A DNA stretch of 30,781 nucleotides from a virus. The DNA lies in IMG/VR virus record IMGVR_UViG_3300042691_036726, positions 1 to 30,781 of that record; one strand, 5' to 3'. The position numbers were made by a program, and so were the translations under genes. Numbering within the stretch: position 1 is the first letter of the stretch; each line of letters opens with the position of its first letter. Shown here piece by piece: positions 10,801-19,220 of the stretch. The notes under the pieces are model-generated. The model made no database searches and was not told the origin of the DNA. It worked only from the letters and a program-made list of their open reading frames with translations.

Positions 10801-11133
10801 GGAAGCATTAACTATTTTCTTTCTTAGAACATTATAAGTAACTATGTATCTACCAGCTATATATCCTAAACTTTCTATAAAAGGCCCAGGAGAAAATTGT
10901 AGATAGTTAGTAACTGTTTCAGCTTCTCCTTTCAAAGTAGGAGGTATCTTGTATGCTTTAGAATTATAGTCTGAATACAATAATCTGCTTCTGGATACAT
11001 TGTACACATGTACTTCTACGTAGTCTTCGCTCAGTCCAAAATTTCTAACAAAGTCTCTAGAAGCTATTAAAGCTTGATCTATAACATCGTAAGTATTAGT
11101 AGGTATTTCTAGCTTTTTTTCGTAAACTATCAT
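7831..11133 (-). CDS. Giant baseplate protein with P2 gpI-like segment and LamG-like domain (1100 aa)
   Basis: The largest gene in the window. Residues about 420-570 are helical and contain KRIYHNIPSLLKKKGTVDGI followed by DDLISIFGIP, which resembles the tail protein I (P2 gpI) family of baseplate proteins. Residues about 620-810 look like a concanavalin/LamG beta-sandwich (TIEFRFKPD, DTLWWNVMLKRQ, KFTGNFQELRYWATPLS). The C-terminal region includes YEKYVRKYNLKDYVRLIQFYDNALFK and a Ser/Gly-rich end. In gene order it falls downstream of the gp6-like gene, where T4 has its own very large wedge protein gp7 (1032 aa); equivalence to gp7 is only positional. The LamG-like part could bind a surface glycan. 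ATGA overlaps exist at both ends. Confidence 0.8.
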   Translation of the reverse strand: MIVYEKKLEIPTNTYDVIDQALIASRDFVRNFGLSEDYVEVHVYNVSRSRLLYSDYNSKAYKIPPTLKGEAETVTNYLQFSPGPFIESLGYIAGRYIVTYNVLRKKIVNASGKSFFIKEISSDRTELRIISNQVSDAEVQSGVVNFIQEYQSSAYYKDYLLNFGDNKLVNAINIALDTNTSPFSVLVKLYKPLPSEFSEKSAFWFVEELSTAVSYEVEVSPDVFEIETPKLKSANFNIEVDYRANSLSDYYNKDQLLSNDSLFSYQQLVNKLYDQKIQINIDYTKYEEFVHFSSAARRLINFINKVKKIESYTDDLNIIKQTPYYTASFSTSQSAYKIQSGITDIITNFDGYENFLYYESGSKSWPKSGSAKPYTLYRSNTLEAVSWVGSVDYDSRYYGGEIYSASYYDNENQNNLVYTVPEYIRMDEANEAFDRFVEMMGEYFDSIWVYIKSVTDLYKASNKLNRGISKDLVYHALRSLGVKLYNSKANEDLYRYLIGSSVSGSYSPLSDGYSTYVSASSDIIPGQDIQKEVLKRIYHNIPSLLKKKGTVDGIDDLISIFGIPYTVLSPTQFGGADKTSQTVEYTYDRFSYAYYNTGSSYVKTSWASLYSTAVPVFADYVPDTIEFRFKPDKNFYNKTSSLLEAVVTGSTDRSFGIILRPDTTLGSPYSKVEFYLRGTVVYSSSISLPIYYTDFTGDTLWWNVMLKRQNHTSGSATSSNQVYTLVVANKIEDRIGHQASSSVQVNGAASSSYNQSWSNSNQAIYLGGSNIASDGNFLPTYKFTGNFQELRYWATPLSQSTFNYHVLSPESIRGNTSGSSYQDLSARFALGNDLETYNHSVITEVGSIHPNQDYRVFYNVAVSQSASFNYGTGSTYKTNIETYVTDSPNSVYSNPVNQKVRIVNNQITGSVLSHFLRLEDETSIYRTKDVHFTDVSFSPQNEINKDIISQYGSTIDLDQVIGDPRQSALISYPDLVKLNSEYYEKYVRKYNLKDYVRLIQFYDNALFKMILDYIPARDSITTGITIKSPILERSKAKSVQPSGDTTFNQVNSEITGSKIEADSIYISGVGDLRDFYTGELSGSEIDVHAIFVTRNRNPYL

Positions 11134-11465
11134 CCTGATATAGAATTAGAAAGGGTGAACAATTGATTTTTCAATGAAACATTCTCTTCTCTTAGTTGCC
11201 TAATTTCCTCTTCTAATTCTTCTAAGCTTATACCTAGATATTCGCTAGACCTAATAACTAGCTCTTCGTGAGAATTTGTAGAACCGCTAGCAGGAATATC
11301 ATAAAATAATGTGTTATAGTCATTAAAAAACTTATCTACAGTAGTAGCCGGAGGCGATACTGTTGCCGGATCAGAAGGCACTAGTTGAGTAAACTTGGTG
11401 TCTACTACGCTGGAAAATGAATTCTTCCCAAATATCTTTCTCTCTACTGTTATTACTTCTGCCAT
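11130..11465 (-). CDS. Small coiled-coil baseplate-operon protein (111 aa)
   Basis: The first 75 residues are polar with a Pro/Thr-rich stretch. The C-terminal 35 residues form a clear heptad coiled coil (LGISLEELEEEIRQLREENV, then SLKNQLF). Start and stop overlap the neighbouring genes (TAATG upstream, ATGA downstream), so it is translated together with the 367-aa and 1100-aa structural proteins. A trimerising or chaperone-like connector is plausible; no family recognised. Confidence 0.75.
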   Translation of the reverse strand: MAEVITVERKIFGKNSFSSVVDTKFTQLVPSDPATVSPPATTVDKFFNDYNTLFYDIPASGSTNSHEELVIRSSEYLGISLEELEEEIRQLREENVSLKNQLFTLSNSISG

Positions 11466-12568
11466 TATTCTGTCACTTTAAAGAAATACCTATTATCATA
11501 TATGATAGTAGACCCGCTTATCACAGTCTTTATTAGTATTTTATAGTACCTCTGTGGTTCCAGGCCATACATATACAAATCAAAATAATTTCCTTGAGAG
11601 TCTGCACTTATTTTAGTATAGCTGTCATCAAAATCTACCACGTTTATATCGGACTTAGTGTCTTTTATAGCGTAGTAAGAAGAGCTTGGTAAATATTTTG
11701 GAACAGTATAAAGAGAGGAAGTACTAAAAGTCCTAGTAGGAAATTGCTCTCTTACGTTTAGCCTAAATCTATAAATTTCATGATCTGAAAACTCTCCTTT
11801 ATTATTTGATATAGTAACTGTTATGTTTTGATTTGGCACTGGAGTATACGCAGAAGAAGTGGGTACGCTAAAAGCAGAATCATCCCATTTTAACTCTAGT
11901 ACAGGAGGATGCACTGTATTAGTATCTCTAGAAAAATAGTTTAATACATAGTTATATGCAGGATTAAATTCTAATGATCCGGAAGTCTTCAGTATAAGAC
12001 CATTATTAGGAATAGATCCGGATACGTGAGCCTTAACTATGCTTGTTACATCTATGTTAAGGTCTTTATTTATGTATACGCCAAAAGATTGAGTAGCAGT
12101 TAAGTTGCTGTACCACACTCCTCCTCCGGAATTAGAAGGAGCAAAGGATGCAGTAACGTTCGCACTAAAAGAAGCGGTTTCCCAACGACCTGTATTGTTA
12201 CTATTTCTGTATCCCCAAGAAACTCCCGATTTGTTTATCGGCGAGTCTCCAAATCTCCCTACCCCCATATCCCACGTTCCTGATACTGGGAAAGCCTCTA
12301 TCGTATAATCTGTGGGTAATCCGCTAGCATCAGCCATATATAGCCTTAAATAGGCCTTAAAATCTTTATTACCTATATACCTAGACACTACATCAGATAT
12401 ATCATCATCAGAGAACTTTATTAACATCCTGGCAGCAGTAGACTGACTTTCATAATACAAGCTTGTATTTTTTGTCAATTCTAAAATAGCATCCATTCCT
12501 GTATTCATAGTAGTGTAGTCTGAATACATGGTTGCGTCTTTCTCTGCAAAAATTTTATATACTGACAT
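11465..12568 (-). CDS. Tail structural protein with DNRLRE-like beta domain (367 aa)
   Basis: The segment NIDVTSIVKAHVSGSIPNNG followed by LILK and, a little later, PPVLELKWDD is typical of DNRLRE-type beta-sandwich domains, which occur in cell-wall and virion proteins. The remaining C-terminal part contains an Ig-like strand pattern (YKILIKTVISGSTIIYDNRY) ending in FFKVTE. No catalytic residues are evident. It sits between the M15 peptidase and the coiled-coil protein in the baseplate operon, one base overlapping the latter. A fibre or baseplate periphery role is inferred. Confidence 0.8.
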   Translation of the reverse strand: MSVYKIFAEKDATMYSDYTTMNTGMDAILELTKNTSLYYESQSTAARMLIKFSDDDISDVVSRYIGNKDFKAYLRLYMADASGLPTDYTIEAFPVSGTWDMGVGRFGDSPINKSGVSWGYRNSNNTGRWETASFSANVTASFAPSNSGGGVWYSNLTATQSFGVYINKDLNIDVTSIVKAHVSGSIPNNGLILKTSGSLEFNPAYNYVLNYFSRDTNTVHPPVLELKWDDSAFSVPTSSAYTPVPNQNITVTISNNKGEFSDHEIYRFRLNVREQFPTRTFSTSSLYTVPKYLPSSSYYAIKDTKSDINVVDFDDSYTKISADSQGNYFDLYMYGLEPQRYYKILIKTVISGSTIIYDNRYFFKVTE

Positions 12569-12570
12569 GC

Positions 12571-13110
12571 TTATATTATTACAAAATTAGTTCCTGGGAT
12601 GAACTCTTTTTTATCGTGCTTTTGTTTTAGAGTTCTCCAAGTATGTCCAAAAGTTTTTTCAAAATGAGGAGCATCCCTTAACTTTCCTTTCCAATCCCCT
12701 CCCCATGCCCATCCATATTTTTTAAATATAGATACCACTTCCATCCAATCTGGCTTACCGTCTTTATCAAAATCTACATTTGTCTCCCAAGAGGCAGTCT
12801 CAAATCTGCCATCGTTATTAGTATCTTTTATTAATACTATATCTACGGCTAAAGCATAGTTATGAAAACTTTGACCAGGTTGAGCATTTGTTACTATTCC
12901 TAGTCTTTTTCCATTAGAATCGTACAACTTTGTTCTACCTTGAGCATATATTTCTGCCTGCTCTGCGAAAGTTCTTAAAGTGTATACAAATCTACAAATA
13001 GCTTTACCAGACAATGCCGGTATTATTTCTTTAGTATAAAACCCCTTAACTTCATCCCTAACTTTAGGATGCAAAAGGTCTATTCTATCAATAGTAAGCT
13101 TATCAATCAT
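12571..13110 (-). CDS. M15-family zinc peptidase (endolysin or tail lysin)
   Basis: The 179-residue protein carries the M15 signature: RTFAEQAEIYAQGR at 46-59, SFHNYALAVD with zinc ligands H83 and D90, and WAWGGDW...DAPHF with the third ligand H149. The family cleaves peptide bonds in peptidoglycan stems (L-Ala-D-Glu or D-Ala-D-Ala). Two Asp-rich loops, DTNNDGRFE (96-104) and DFDKDGKPD (113-121), resemble calcium-binding EF-hand/dockerin loops and suggest calcium-dependent folding. No signal peptide. Lying among baseplate genes it may be a tail-associated lysin for entry, but a cytoplasmic endolysin needing a holin is equally possible; no obvious holin is adjacent. Confidence 0.88.
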   Translation of the reverse strand: MIDKLTIDRIDLLHPKVRDEVKGFYTKEIIPALSGKAICRFVYTLRTFAEQAEIYAQGRTKLYDSNGKRLGIVTNAQPGQSFHNYALAVDIVLIKDTNNDGRFETASWETNVDFDKDGKPDWMEVVSIFKKYGWAWGGDWKGKLRDAPHFEKTFGHTWRTLKQKHDKKEFIPGTNFVII

Positions 13111-13121
13111 ATACTTTAGAT

Positions 13122-15017
13122 TTAAGAGAAGTTTATAGCTCTACCGTAAATATCGTTATCAGGGTATCTTAGCTCAAATATAGAAGGGTCTAAACTAGGA
13201 TATATAATATTGTTTTTGGTAGCCCCGTATATATCGTATGCGTAAGGAGAATACCCTGCTACCACTCCAGATTTATTGATGATTTCTATTTTAGAAATAC
13301 TTTGTACCCCTTTAACACTACATAATACTAAATTATATAGCTCTGATAAGACTATAGGCTGGTTAATTTGCCATTTATCTATGTTGAAATACTCTTTGAA
13401 CTTTTCAATACATTGGGCTAAAACTTCCCTATTGTTATAGGACGGTAATATTACTACATCAAAATTCAACCCTATGTTAATATAATAAGCATCTTTTATA
13501 TTCACAGCATCAGTAGTTATTTTGTACTGACTCACATAATTCTTTAGATTTTGTTTTATTCCATAACTAGTATTAACTAGTTTCTTATCTTCATTGTAAG
13601 AAAGAACATATAAACTTAAAGAAAGCGGATTATTAGTTATAAAATCTACATTTTGAGTAGGGTCCATAAATGACATATCCTGGGTCAAATAAGCTTTTGC
13701 TATTGTTCCGAATTTAGAGGGCATGGACAAAGACCTAATGATAAAGTCTTCTTTAGTCACATTTCTCAATTGTGCAGGGAAACTAGCTAAAGTCTTTAAT
13801 CTTAGGTCTTCTATAGTATCTCCGCTGCCTCCTCCCGATGAGGGCTCTGGATTATTAAATGATACTGTGCTTACTATAAAATTTAACAGATTTTGATTAA
13901 GGGTAGTCGCTACAAGAGATACGGTACTAGTATTGACTTCTGTAACTCTAGTTATGGTGTTTGAAGAAACATTCGACTCTGCTCCTCCCCCTACTAAATA
14001 CTTTATAGTCAAAGTAGTATTAGACGGCGCTAGCCCATAATCCTGTGTGTAGGTAAAATTTGCCGGATCATAGGCTGTCTGCATTTTATCTATAGAGTCT
14101 ACTATTCCTATGCCTACATTATCTGGGTTAGGGACAATCTCTTCATCCGGGGAACTTACTACTCCAGAGCCAAATTCTAATACCAGCTTATCATCAGAAT
14201 TGAATCTAGTAACGAATCTTCTAGGTATCTTTTTTAATTTCAATAAATAAGGAGTAGTATCGGAGTACTGAGCTAAAGTAGGATCATTGAGTTCGTTATT
14301 CTTAACTTCAGTATATACAGTGCTTTGTGCTAAGTACGGAACTTCAAACCAGTTATTACCATCGCTATCTACCACTTCTAATATCTGTATAACACTATCA
14401 TCTGGAAGTTCTACAGTAGAGAATTTCTCCGGATCTCCGAACGATACTTGGTATGTTTGTAAAGTCCCTGCTACTGCTTTAACTTGTTTCTTTAGTAAAT
14501 AGTATTCAGGTTGTCTAGTAGTCTGATTTATACTGTATATGGTAACATCAGTTAGATCTTGAGAAGAAGAAAAACTAAAGTCTACAACATCTTCTGTGAC
14601 AAATACTACAGAAGATCTATTAGTACTGCTTACTTTGGCTTCTTTATTTACAATAAGACAGTATCTATAGTCTGGGGACGCACTCCCGCTAACTATAACT
14701 GCTGGGAGCTGCTGATATACGTCTAGTGTAACGGTGGCAGTAGAAGTTACTTTAGGTCTGTAGCCTAAAGCATAGGCCATGGCAATTAAGTTATCTTTAT
14801 CTTGCGCATACAATAAAAAGTTCTCTTGGGTCTGCTTATCCAAATAAAAAGACAATACATCTCCTACATAAGATGCCATCTCTATAATCATATTACCGGG
14901 AGAAGCCTCGCTAAAATCATTATAGATCTCAGGGAAATAGTTCTTCGCATACTGTATTAATGCGTTCTTAAATCCTGTGAAGTCTTTATTTATGTATTTT
15001 ATGTCTTTTTGAGCCAT
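13122..15017 (-). CDS. Baseplate wedge protein, gp6/baseplate-J-like
   Basis: The N-terminus (INKDFTGFKNALIQYAKNYF, then PGNMIIEMASYVGDVLSFYL with DKQTQENF) is the hallmark of T4 gp6-like baseplate wedge proteins, which make the inner ring dimers of the contractile baseplate. The middle contains the baseplate-J-like motif DTIEDLRLKTLASFPAQLRN preceded by a Gly-rich loop (GGGSGDTIEDLR). At 631 residues it matches the size of T4 gp6 (660). The stop overlaps the start of the next gene by position 15017 on the upstream side (gp25-like gene ends there), as expected for the gp25-gp6 pair that interact in the wedge. Confidence 0.9.
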   Translation of the reverse strand: MAQKDIKYINKDFTGFKNALIQYAKNYFPEIYNDFSEASPGNMIIEMASYVGDVLSFYLDKQTQENFLLYAQDKDNLIAMAYALGYRPKVTSTATVTLDVYQQLPAVIVSGSASPDYRYCLIVNKEAKVSSTNRSSVVFVTEDVVDFSFSSSQDLTDVTIYSINQTTRQPEYYLLKKQVKAVAGTLQTYQVSFGDPEKFSTVELPDDSVIQILEVVDSDGNNWFEVPYLAQSTVYTEVKNNELNDPTLAQYSDTTPYLLKLKKIPRRFVTRFNSDDKLVLEFGSGVVSSPDEEIVPNPDNVGIGIVDSIDKMQTAYDPANFTYTQDYGLAPSNTTLTIKYLVGGGAESNVSSNTITRVTEVNTSTVSLVATTLNQNLLNFIVSTVSFNNPEPSSGGGSGDTIEDLRLKTLASFPAQLRNVTKEDFIIRSLSMPSKFGTIAKAYLTQDMSFMDPTQNVDFITNNPLSLSLYVLSYNEDKKLVNTSYGIKQNLKNYVSQYKITTDAVNIKDAYYINIGLNFDVVILPSYNNREVLAQCIEKFKEYFNIDKWQINQPIVLSELYNLVLCSVKGVQSISKIEIINKSGVVAGYSPYAYDIYGATKNNIIYPSLDPSIFELRYPDNDIYGRAINFS

Positions 15018-15415
15018 TATTGTATTTGTATTGATATAGAATCTGCTTCTGTGTTTATAATATAACTTATTTTAATAAATAAAGTATTAGTGTCATAATT
15101 AGGAGTAAACGACAACTCTGTTAAGTCTAATTCAGGAAAATACAGAGAGATACTATCTGTTATAGACTCCCTGGTCTCTTCTAAATTAACCATTTGATCA
15201 AAAACCAAAGACCTTATATCAGCTCCAAAATTTGGATTAAATACCCTTTCTCCTTTATTAGTTAATAAAAAATTTAACAAATTGCTTTTTATCTGATCTT
15301 TAGTCGTATACGTTATCTTAAATATATTAACAGGATCAAAAGGTATAGCGATTCCTATACCTCTGTTCTTGTCTACATCTAGAGTATTTATTCTGTATTG
15401 CCTTCTTGGAAGCAT
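15017..15415 (-). CDS. Baseplate wedge protein, gp25-like
   Basis: A 132-residue protein of the GPW/gp25 family. Diagnostic features are the segment IKSNLLNFLLTNKGERVFNP followed by NFGADIRSLVFDQ, with the conserved GER-x-x-x-P-x-FG pattern, and a C-terminal beta strand region. In T4, gp25 joins the wedge to the sheath and primes contraction; size is the same as T4 gp25 (132 aa). It overlaps by one base the gp6-like gene it is expected to contact. Confidence 0.92.
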   Translation of the reverse strand: MLPRRQYRINTLDVDKNRGIGIAIPFDPVNIFKITYTTKDQIKSNLLNFLLTNKGERVFNPNFGADIRSLVFDQMVNLEETRESITDSISLYFPELDLTELSFTPNYDTNTLFIKISYIINTEADSISIQIQ

Positions 15416-15416
15416 T

Positions 15417-15791
15417 TTAGCTTACTTTTTCTTTTAAACCTTTCCACACAACGGAGTCTTTATTTATAAAAGGAATAGGAGCATCAAAATCAGGAAGAGT
15501 TCCATTTTGAGATACATTCATGGCTTGCTCAGGAGACATTGACATAATAGGCTTCCTAGCAGGGGGCTGGAAATCAGCTCCTACGGACTCCCTTATTTTT
15601 TGTCTCAGGCCCTCGTCTATAGTAGTATTGGCAGGTCTGGATAGGCCTTCCTTTAAGGTTTTAGCTAGCAAAAGTTTAACCTCTCTTAGGTCTTTATTAC
15701 TTTTAAGTTCTTCCCTTAAAGTCTCCTTTACTATGGACTTTACTGATTCTTTTATCAGCTCTTTAATTAAGTATATTTCCTCTTTTGTCAT
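15417..15791 (-). CDS. Small hypothetical tail-operon protein (124 aa)
   Basis: Residues 1-55 are strongly helical and charged (EEIYLIKELIKESVKSIVKE then TLREELKSNK); the rest is Pro/Met-rich and disordered-looking (QPPARKPIMSMSPEQAMNVS). No family recognised. One base separates it from the gp25-like gene, and the CATATTTATATAC element ends three bases before its ATG. Confidence 0.7.
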   Translation of the reverse strand: MTKEEIYLIKELIKESVKSIVKETLREELKSNKDLREVKLLLAKTLKEGLSRPANTTIDEGLRQKIRESVGADFQPPARKPIMSMSPEQAMNVSQNGTLPDFDAPIPFINKDSVVWKGLKEKVS

Positions 15792-15794
15792 GAC

Positions 15795-15807
15795 GTATAT
15801 AAATATG
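15795..15807 (-). promoter_or_regulatory. CATATTTATATAC element abutting a start codon
   Basis: Minus-strand CATATTTATATAC, three bases before the ATG at 15791. This is too close to act as a -10 box for that ATG, so a translational or RNA-binding role must be considered for this copy. Confidence 0.35.
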
Positions 15808-15810
15808 GGA

Positions 15811-16722
15811 TTATGAATTTATATTTAATATTGCTTTCAATTCCGACAACAATTCTTCCGGGGTAGCAAAAAAACTAGGAGAAGTTTGTTGTTTAATCAT
15901 TCCCGATTCTTTTTCATAAGCAACTGCTATTAATTGCTTTTCTTGATACTTTTCTACTTTTAAGAGATATTCTATATTTTTAGGAGATAGATACTCTTCA
16001 GTAGTAGAGGTAATGCCTTCTTGATTTGTTCCAGTGTCCAGCAACTGTTGTGCTAATAAGTCCTCAGCTTCAGAAGTAGATATAATATTACCTTTGTCTT
16101 TTTCCTCCTGTACTTTTATAGATACTTGCAGATTCCTAAATCTGTTTGATAATTTAGATATTTCTTTGTTACTAGTCTTTAGCTGCCTCTTTAATATAGC
16201 TGAATACTCTTTTATCATATCTTTTAAAAAGATAAGCTTTACTCCTTGTTTTATTACTTGGAATATTGGTCCGGATACCGGATTAGCAGATAGAGCTATT
16301 TCTTGTATGGACAAAGCCGTTCTCAATACATCAATGCCTGTCTGCACTGTTTGGAGAGTCGTTAATGTGACTTGTAAGGTGTTTAGTAGAGTCTGTACTG
16401 ATTTTATTTTTATATCAATATCTCTTTTTAGTTGCTCTGCTTGTTGAGCATTTTCTTTAGATACAGTAATTACTATGGTATTTCCTTGTAGAGACACTTT
16501 ACCAGTGGCATCTGCGGATTCTATTATCTTTTTAGTTAAATCATCTATTTTTCCCTCCACTACAACTGATAATTGCCCTATTTTGGTTACTACTTTAGTT
16601 ATTACGGCCCCAAAAGGGTCTTTTACAGCAGAGCTAACATTCTGTTCTAAATCCTGTAGCGGGTCAGGTCTTTCTGATATAGTGTTCCTAATAGACCCTA
16701 TCCTATCTGTAGAAAGTGACAT
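15811..16722 (-). CDS. Helical baseplate-operon protein (303 aa)
   Basis: Mostly alpha-helical: residues 85-135 (KRDIDIKIKSVQTLLNTLQV and following) and 170-215 (KRQLKTSNKEISKLSNRFRN) are long amphipathic helices, separated by a short hydrophobic region around PVSGPIFQVIKQGVKLIFLK. No signal peptide. Its start overlaps the stop of the 184-aa gene by one base. Position between spike components and gp25 suggests a hub or tape-measure-associated protein; I cannot name a family. Confidence 0.75.
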   Translation of the reverse strand: MSLSTDRIGSIRNTISERPDPLQDLEQNVSSAVKDPFGAVITKVVTKIGQLSVVVEGKIDDLTKKIIESADATGKVSLQGNTIVITVSKENAQQAEQLKRDIDIKIKSVQTLLNTLQVTLTTLQTVQTGIDVLRTALSIQEIALSANPVSGPIFQVIKQGVKLIFLKDMIKEYSAILKRQLKTSNKEISKLSNRFRNLQVSIKVQEEKDKGNIISTSEAEDLLAQQLLDTGTNQEGITSTTEEYLSPKNIEYLLKVEKYQEKQLIAVAYEKESGMIKQQTSPSFFATPEELLSELKAILNINS

Positions 16723-17276
16723 TATAGTGTTTTTGATACTTTTGAAGGGATAGGAGAGGTAGTTTTGTTTCCATACTCTCCTTTTATTTGATTTAACTTG
16801 GATCTCAATGTGCTAGCTGCTGCGTTTATCTCCGGCAATCCCACTGTACCTACTCCTATCCCTTTAGCAGGAGATAAGGAGTTACAGAAGTTATTTAAAG
16901 CCTCTATTAAATCATTTACAAAATCAATAGTAGAATGGGCTTTAGCAATAGGCTCATTATTTTCATTTTTATCACCTACAGGAAGTCCTAGTTGTATTCT
17001 AGGAGAGTTAACAACCAAGAAATGTTTATCCGGATCTCTTTTTCCTAAAGGTCCTATGTTTATATGTACTTGTTCAACAGCAGATAGTCCTATAGTCCTC
17101 TTAGAGGATAGAAATATAGAATCTTCTTTGGAGTTTAATATTAGCCTATCTGAAGTTAGTACTACATAGCTTTTATCGTAAGAATTAAAATCAGTATATC
17201 CCTTCTTTTTATCAAAAGAATCCTCACTAGTTTTTAATACTCCATTTGCCGGTATAGGATTTGGTTCTGTGCTCAT
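16722..17276 (-). CDS. Baseplate hub/spike-associated protein (184 aa)
   Basis: The segment SYVVLTSDRLILNSKEDSIF followed by LSSKRTIGLSA resembles the strand repeats found in gp5/VgrG-type spike C-termini, where regular short strands wrap into a needle. The C-terminal half is helical (STIDFVNDLIEALNNFCNSL). It directly follows the gp5-like/C39 gene (five bases between them), so it may be a separate needle or hub piece. Assignment is tentative. Confidence 0.7.
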   Translation of the reverse strand: MSTEPNPIPANGVLKTSEDSFDKKKGYTDFNSYDKSYVVLTSDRLILNSKEDSIFLSSKRTIGLSAVEQVHINIGPLGKRDPDKHFLVVNSPRIQLGLPVGDKNENNEPIAKAHSTIDFVNDLIEALNNFCNSLSPAKGIGVGTVGLPEINAAASTLRSKLNQIKGEYGNKTTSPIPSKVSKTL

Positions 17277-17281
17277 ATTTT

Positions 17282-18841
17282 TTATTTATCAAAAAATCTA
17301 AGACTTCCTCCTGATTCTTTTAAATTATCCATGGACAAATAAGTTCCGTTTTTATACTCTTTCTTCCCTGGGTCCAATATAACTATTCTGTTTTGAGCAT
17401 TTAGTCCAACTACTACTACGAAATGATTTTTACTAGAAATTCCTTTTCTTTGTAGAATAAAAGGCTTCCCGTTTCTACTTTTTATAGTTTGCAGTATAGC
17501 ATTGTATGACGCACTCTTACCAGCAGGGAGATCTTGTCTACGATAAGAGACTCCATAAGTTTGAGCTGCTTTGTAAGAATTTAAACTACCATCATACTTG
17601 CCTCCTTTAATAACAGAAGTACTATATATGTTTGTCTGAGAGGTATTTATTTTATAAGACTTCAATATCATGGATAGACTTGCTACGTAGCACCATGTCT
17701 TTCCTTCTTGCAGCTCCCATCCTATATTAGTAGTAGCTATAGAGTTTGTATAAACAGCAGATGCTGGTACATCCGAATCGTTTGAAGGAAGATCGTTTTC
17801 ATCGACTGGTGCTGCATCGGAGCATTCTTTCAAGTCTACAAACTCATCTATTTCATTCTGAGTAAAGAACTCTTCTGGGAATTCTCTTTCTTCCAGTTCT
17901 GTGTCGTCTCCAGCTACGACAGACTTAGTATTTTGTTTTTCCGGGTTTGCTGTATTAACTACGGGCTTAGTTTCCGGAATAGTGTCTACTACAGGATCTA
18001 CTACTTTCTCGGGTTCTCCTTTTGGTGCTATAGTCTCTACATAAGCAGTCTTAGGGCTAGGCTGTGTCGGAGCTATGTCTTTGGTTACATCTTCTTTATA
18101 GCTATCAAAATTTAAACTACTTGGTATAAAATTAACATTGTGCCCATTAAGCATATACAGGGAGGACCCGTCTAGATTTATGTCTTCGTAACTCCCTACT
18201 TTATAGTCAGGAAGCTCTCTATACTTATTTACAATAGTAACTACAGGACTTCTGTCTGGCCCGTTAAATGGGCCTTTAAAGTCTTTTATAGAGGACCCCA
18301 TCCTTATGAAGTTCCCAGATCTCCCCTCTAATGTAATGTCACCGGGAGCTTTAATTATTTTAGGGACTTTGCCGTTTTGATTAAAGAGCCCTGTTACTAG
18401 ATTCGCCCCGTTATCAGCCCAATTATTATTAGGAACAGCATTATGCTCTGGATTATTCCACGCTGAAAGCACTTGAGTATAATAGTATTGAGGGTCATAC
18501 GCTGTTTCATTTCCTTGAGCAAAAGGAGATATGGCTACCATAATAACGACTACCTCGTTTATTACGGGATATATATTTAAATTAGCAGTTACTGGAGTAG
18601 CTACTATGACATCTGTTGTGCTATGATTATTGACAAAAGGAGTACATTCTATAGTGCCTATACCCTTCCATCCTCCATATTTATCAAATTTATCCTTATT
18701 GGAATCATCTAATAATACAAAAGATACTCTAGCAAAAAATATAGAACTGTTCCCTCCTCCATAATTCCCTATCCCAAAAAGAGAGTCAGAGTTTCTAAAG
18801 GCAGATCTAATTCCGTTCCTAATCCCTATTTCTGCTGCCAT
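17282..18841 (-). CDS. gp5-like spike/hub protein fused to a C39-like cysteine protease (519 aa)
   Basis: Residues about 30-125 look like the OB-fold of gp5-type hub proteins (IFFARVSFVLLDDSNKDKFD, PVINEVVVIMVAIS). Residues about 165-215 include the spike-type DITLEGRSGNFIRMGSS. An acidic, Pro-rich linker spans about 245-370. Residues 372-519 form a papain-like domain: Q379 and C384 in QEGKTWCYVASLSMILKSY, H473 in KNHFVVVVGLN and D490 in IVILDPG, matching the Gln-Cys-His-Asp layout of C39/papain-like peptidases. In T4 the gp5 spike carries a lysozyme; here a cysteine peptidase replaces it, probably attacking peptidoglycan peptides or envelope protein during entry. It overlaps the 122-aa gene by one base. 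Confidence 0.8.
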   Translation of the reverse strand: MAAEIGIRNGIRSAFRNSDSLFGIGNYGGGNSSIFFARVSFVLLDDSNKDKFDKYGGWKGIGTIECTPFVNNHSTTDVIVATPVTANLNIYPVINEVVVIMVAISPFAQGNETAYDPQYYYTQVLSAWNNPEHNAVPNNNWADNGANLVTGLFNQNGKVPKIIKAPGDITLEGRSGNFIRMGSSIKDFKGPFNGPDRSPVVTIVNKYRELPDYKVGSYEDINLDGSSLYMLNGHNVNFIPSSLNFDSYKEDVTKDIAPTQPSPKTAYVETIAPKGEPEKVVDPVVDTIPETKPVVNTANPEKQNTKSVVAGDDTELEEREFPEEFFTQNEIDEFVDLKECSDAAPVDENDLPSNDSDVPASAVYTNSIATTNIGWELQEGKTWCYVASLSMILKSYKINTSQTNIYSTSVIKGGKYDGSLNSYKAAQTYGVSYRRQDLPAGKSASYNAILQTIKSRNGKPFILQRKGISSKNHFVVVVGLNAQNRIVILDPGKKEYKNGTYLSMDNLKESGGSLRFFDK

Positions 18842-19209
18842 TATGACTCAGGTAATGATTTTTTTGTGCTAACCATCTTGTCCACCATACTTTCCTGGGC
18901 CAACTTAAGGAGCTCTTCCTTCTCAGTTTCAGACAAAGTAGAGTCTCCCGTATCTTTGCTCTTATTAATAGCGTTTTGGATGATAGCTGCCATCTTTATT
19001 AGCGCATCATCATTCTTAATGTTAAGCTCCATATACTTAGCAATAAGAGGCACCATCATGGTGGCATCACCTATATTTTGTATCAATTCTTGCAATTGTA
19101 GAATGAGCTCATTGATCTGTTTTTCTTTACTTGCAGACCTGTCGTATATCTCTTTTAGTATTTCCGAAAATTTTTTTCTTCCAAATACGACCTCTTCAAA
19201 ATTCGCCAT
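18841..19209 (-). CDS. Helical hypothetical protein (122 aa)
   Basis: Almost entirely helical and charged (KFSEILKEIYDRSASKEKQI, NELILQLQELIQN), with no membrane segment or motif. It lies between the sigma factor and the spike gene, eleven bases from the former and overlapping the latter by one base. Proteins of this type and place occur in T4-type phages as small head/tail accessory proteins, but I cannot identify it. Confidence 0.72.
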   Translation of the reverse strand: MANFEEVVFGRKKFSEILKEIYDRSASKEKQINELILQLQELIQNIGDATMMVPLIAKYMELNIKNDDALIKMAAIIQNAINKSKDTGDSTLSETEKEELLKLAQESMVDKMVSTKKSLPES

Positions 19210-19220
19210 ATTTATGCTTT

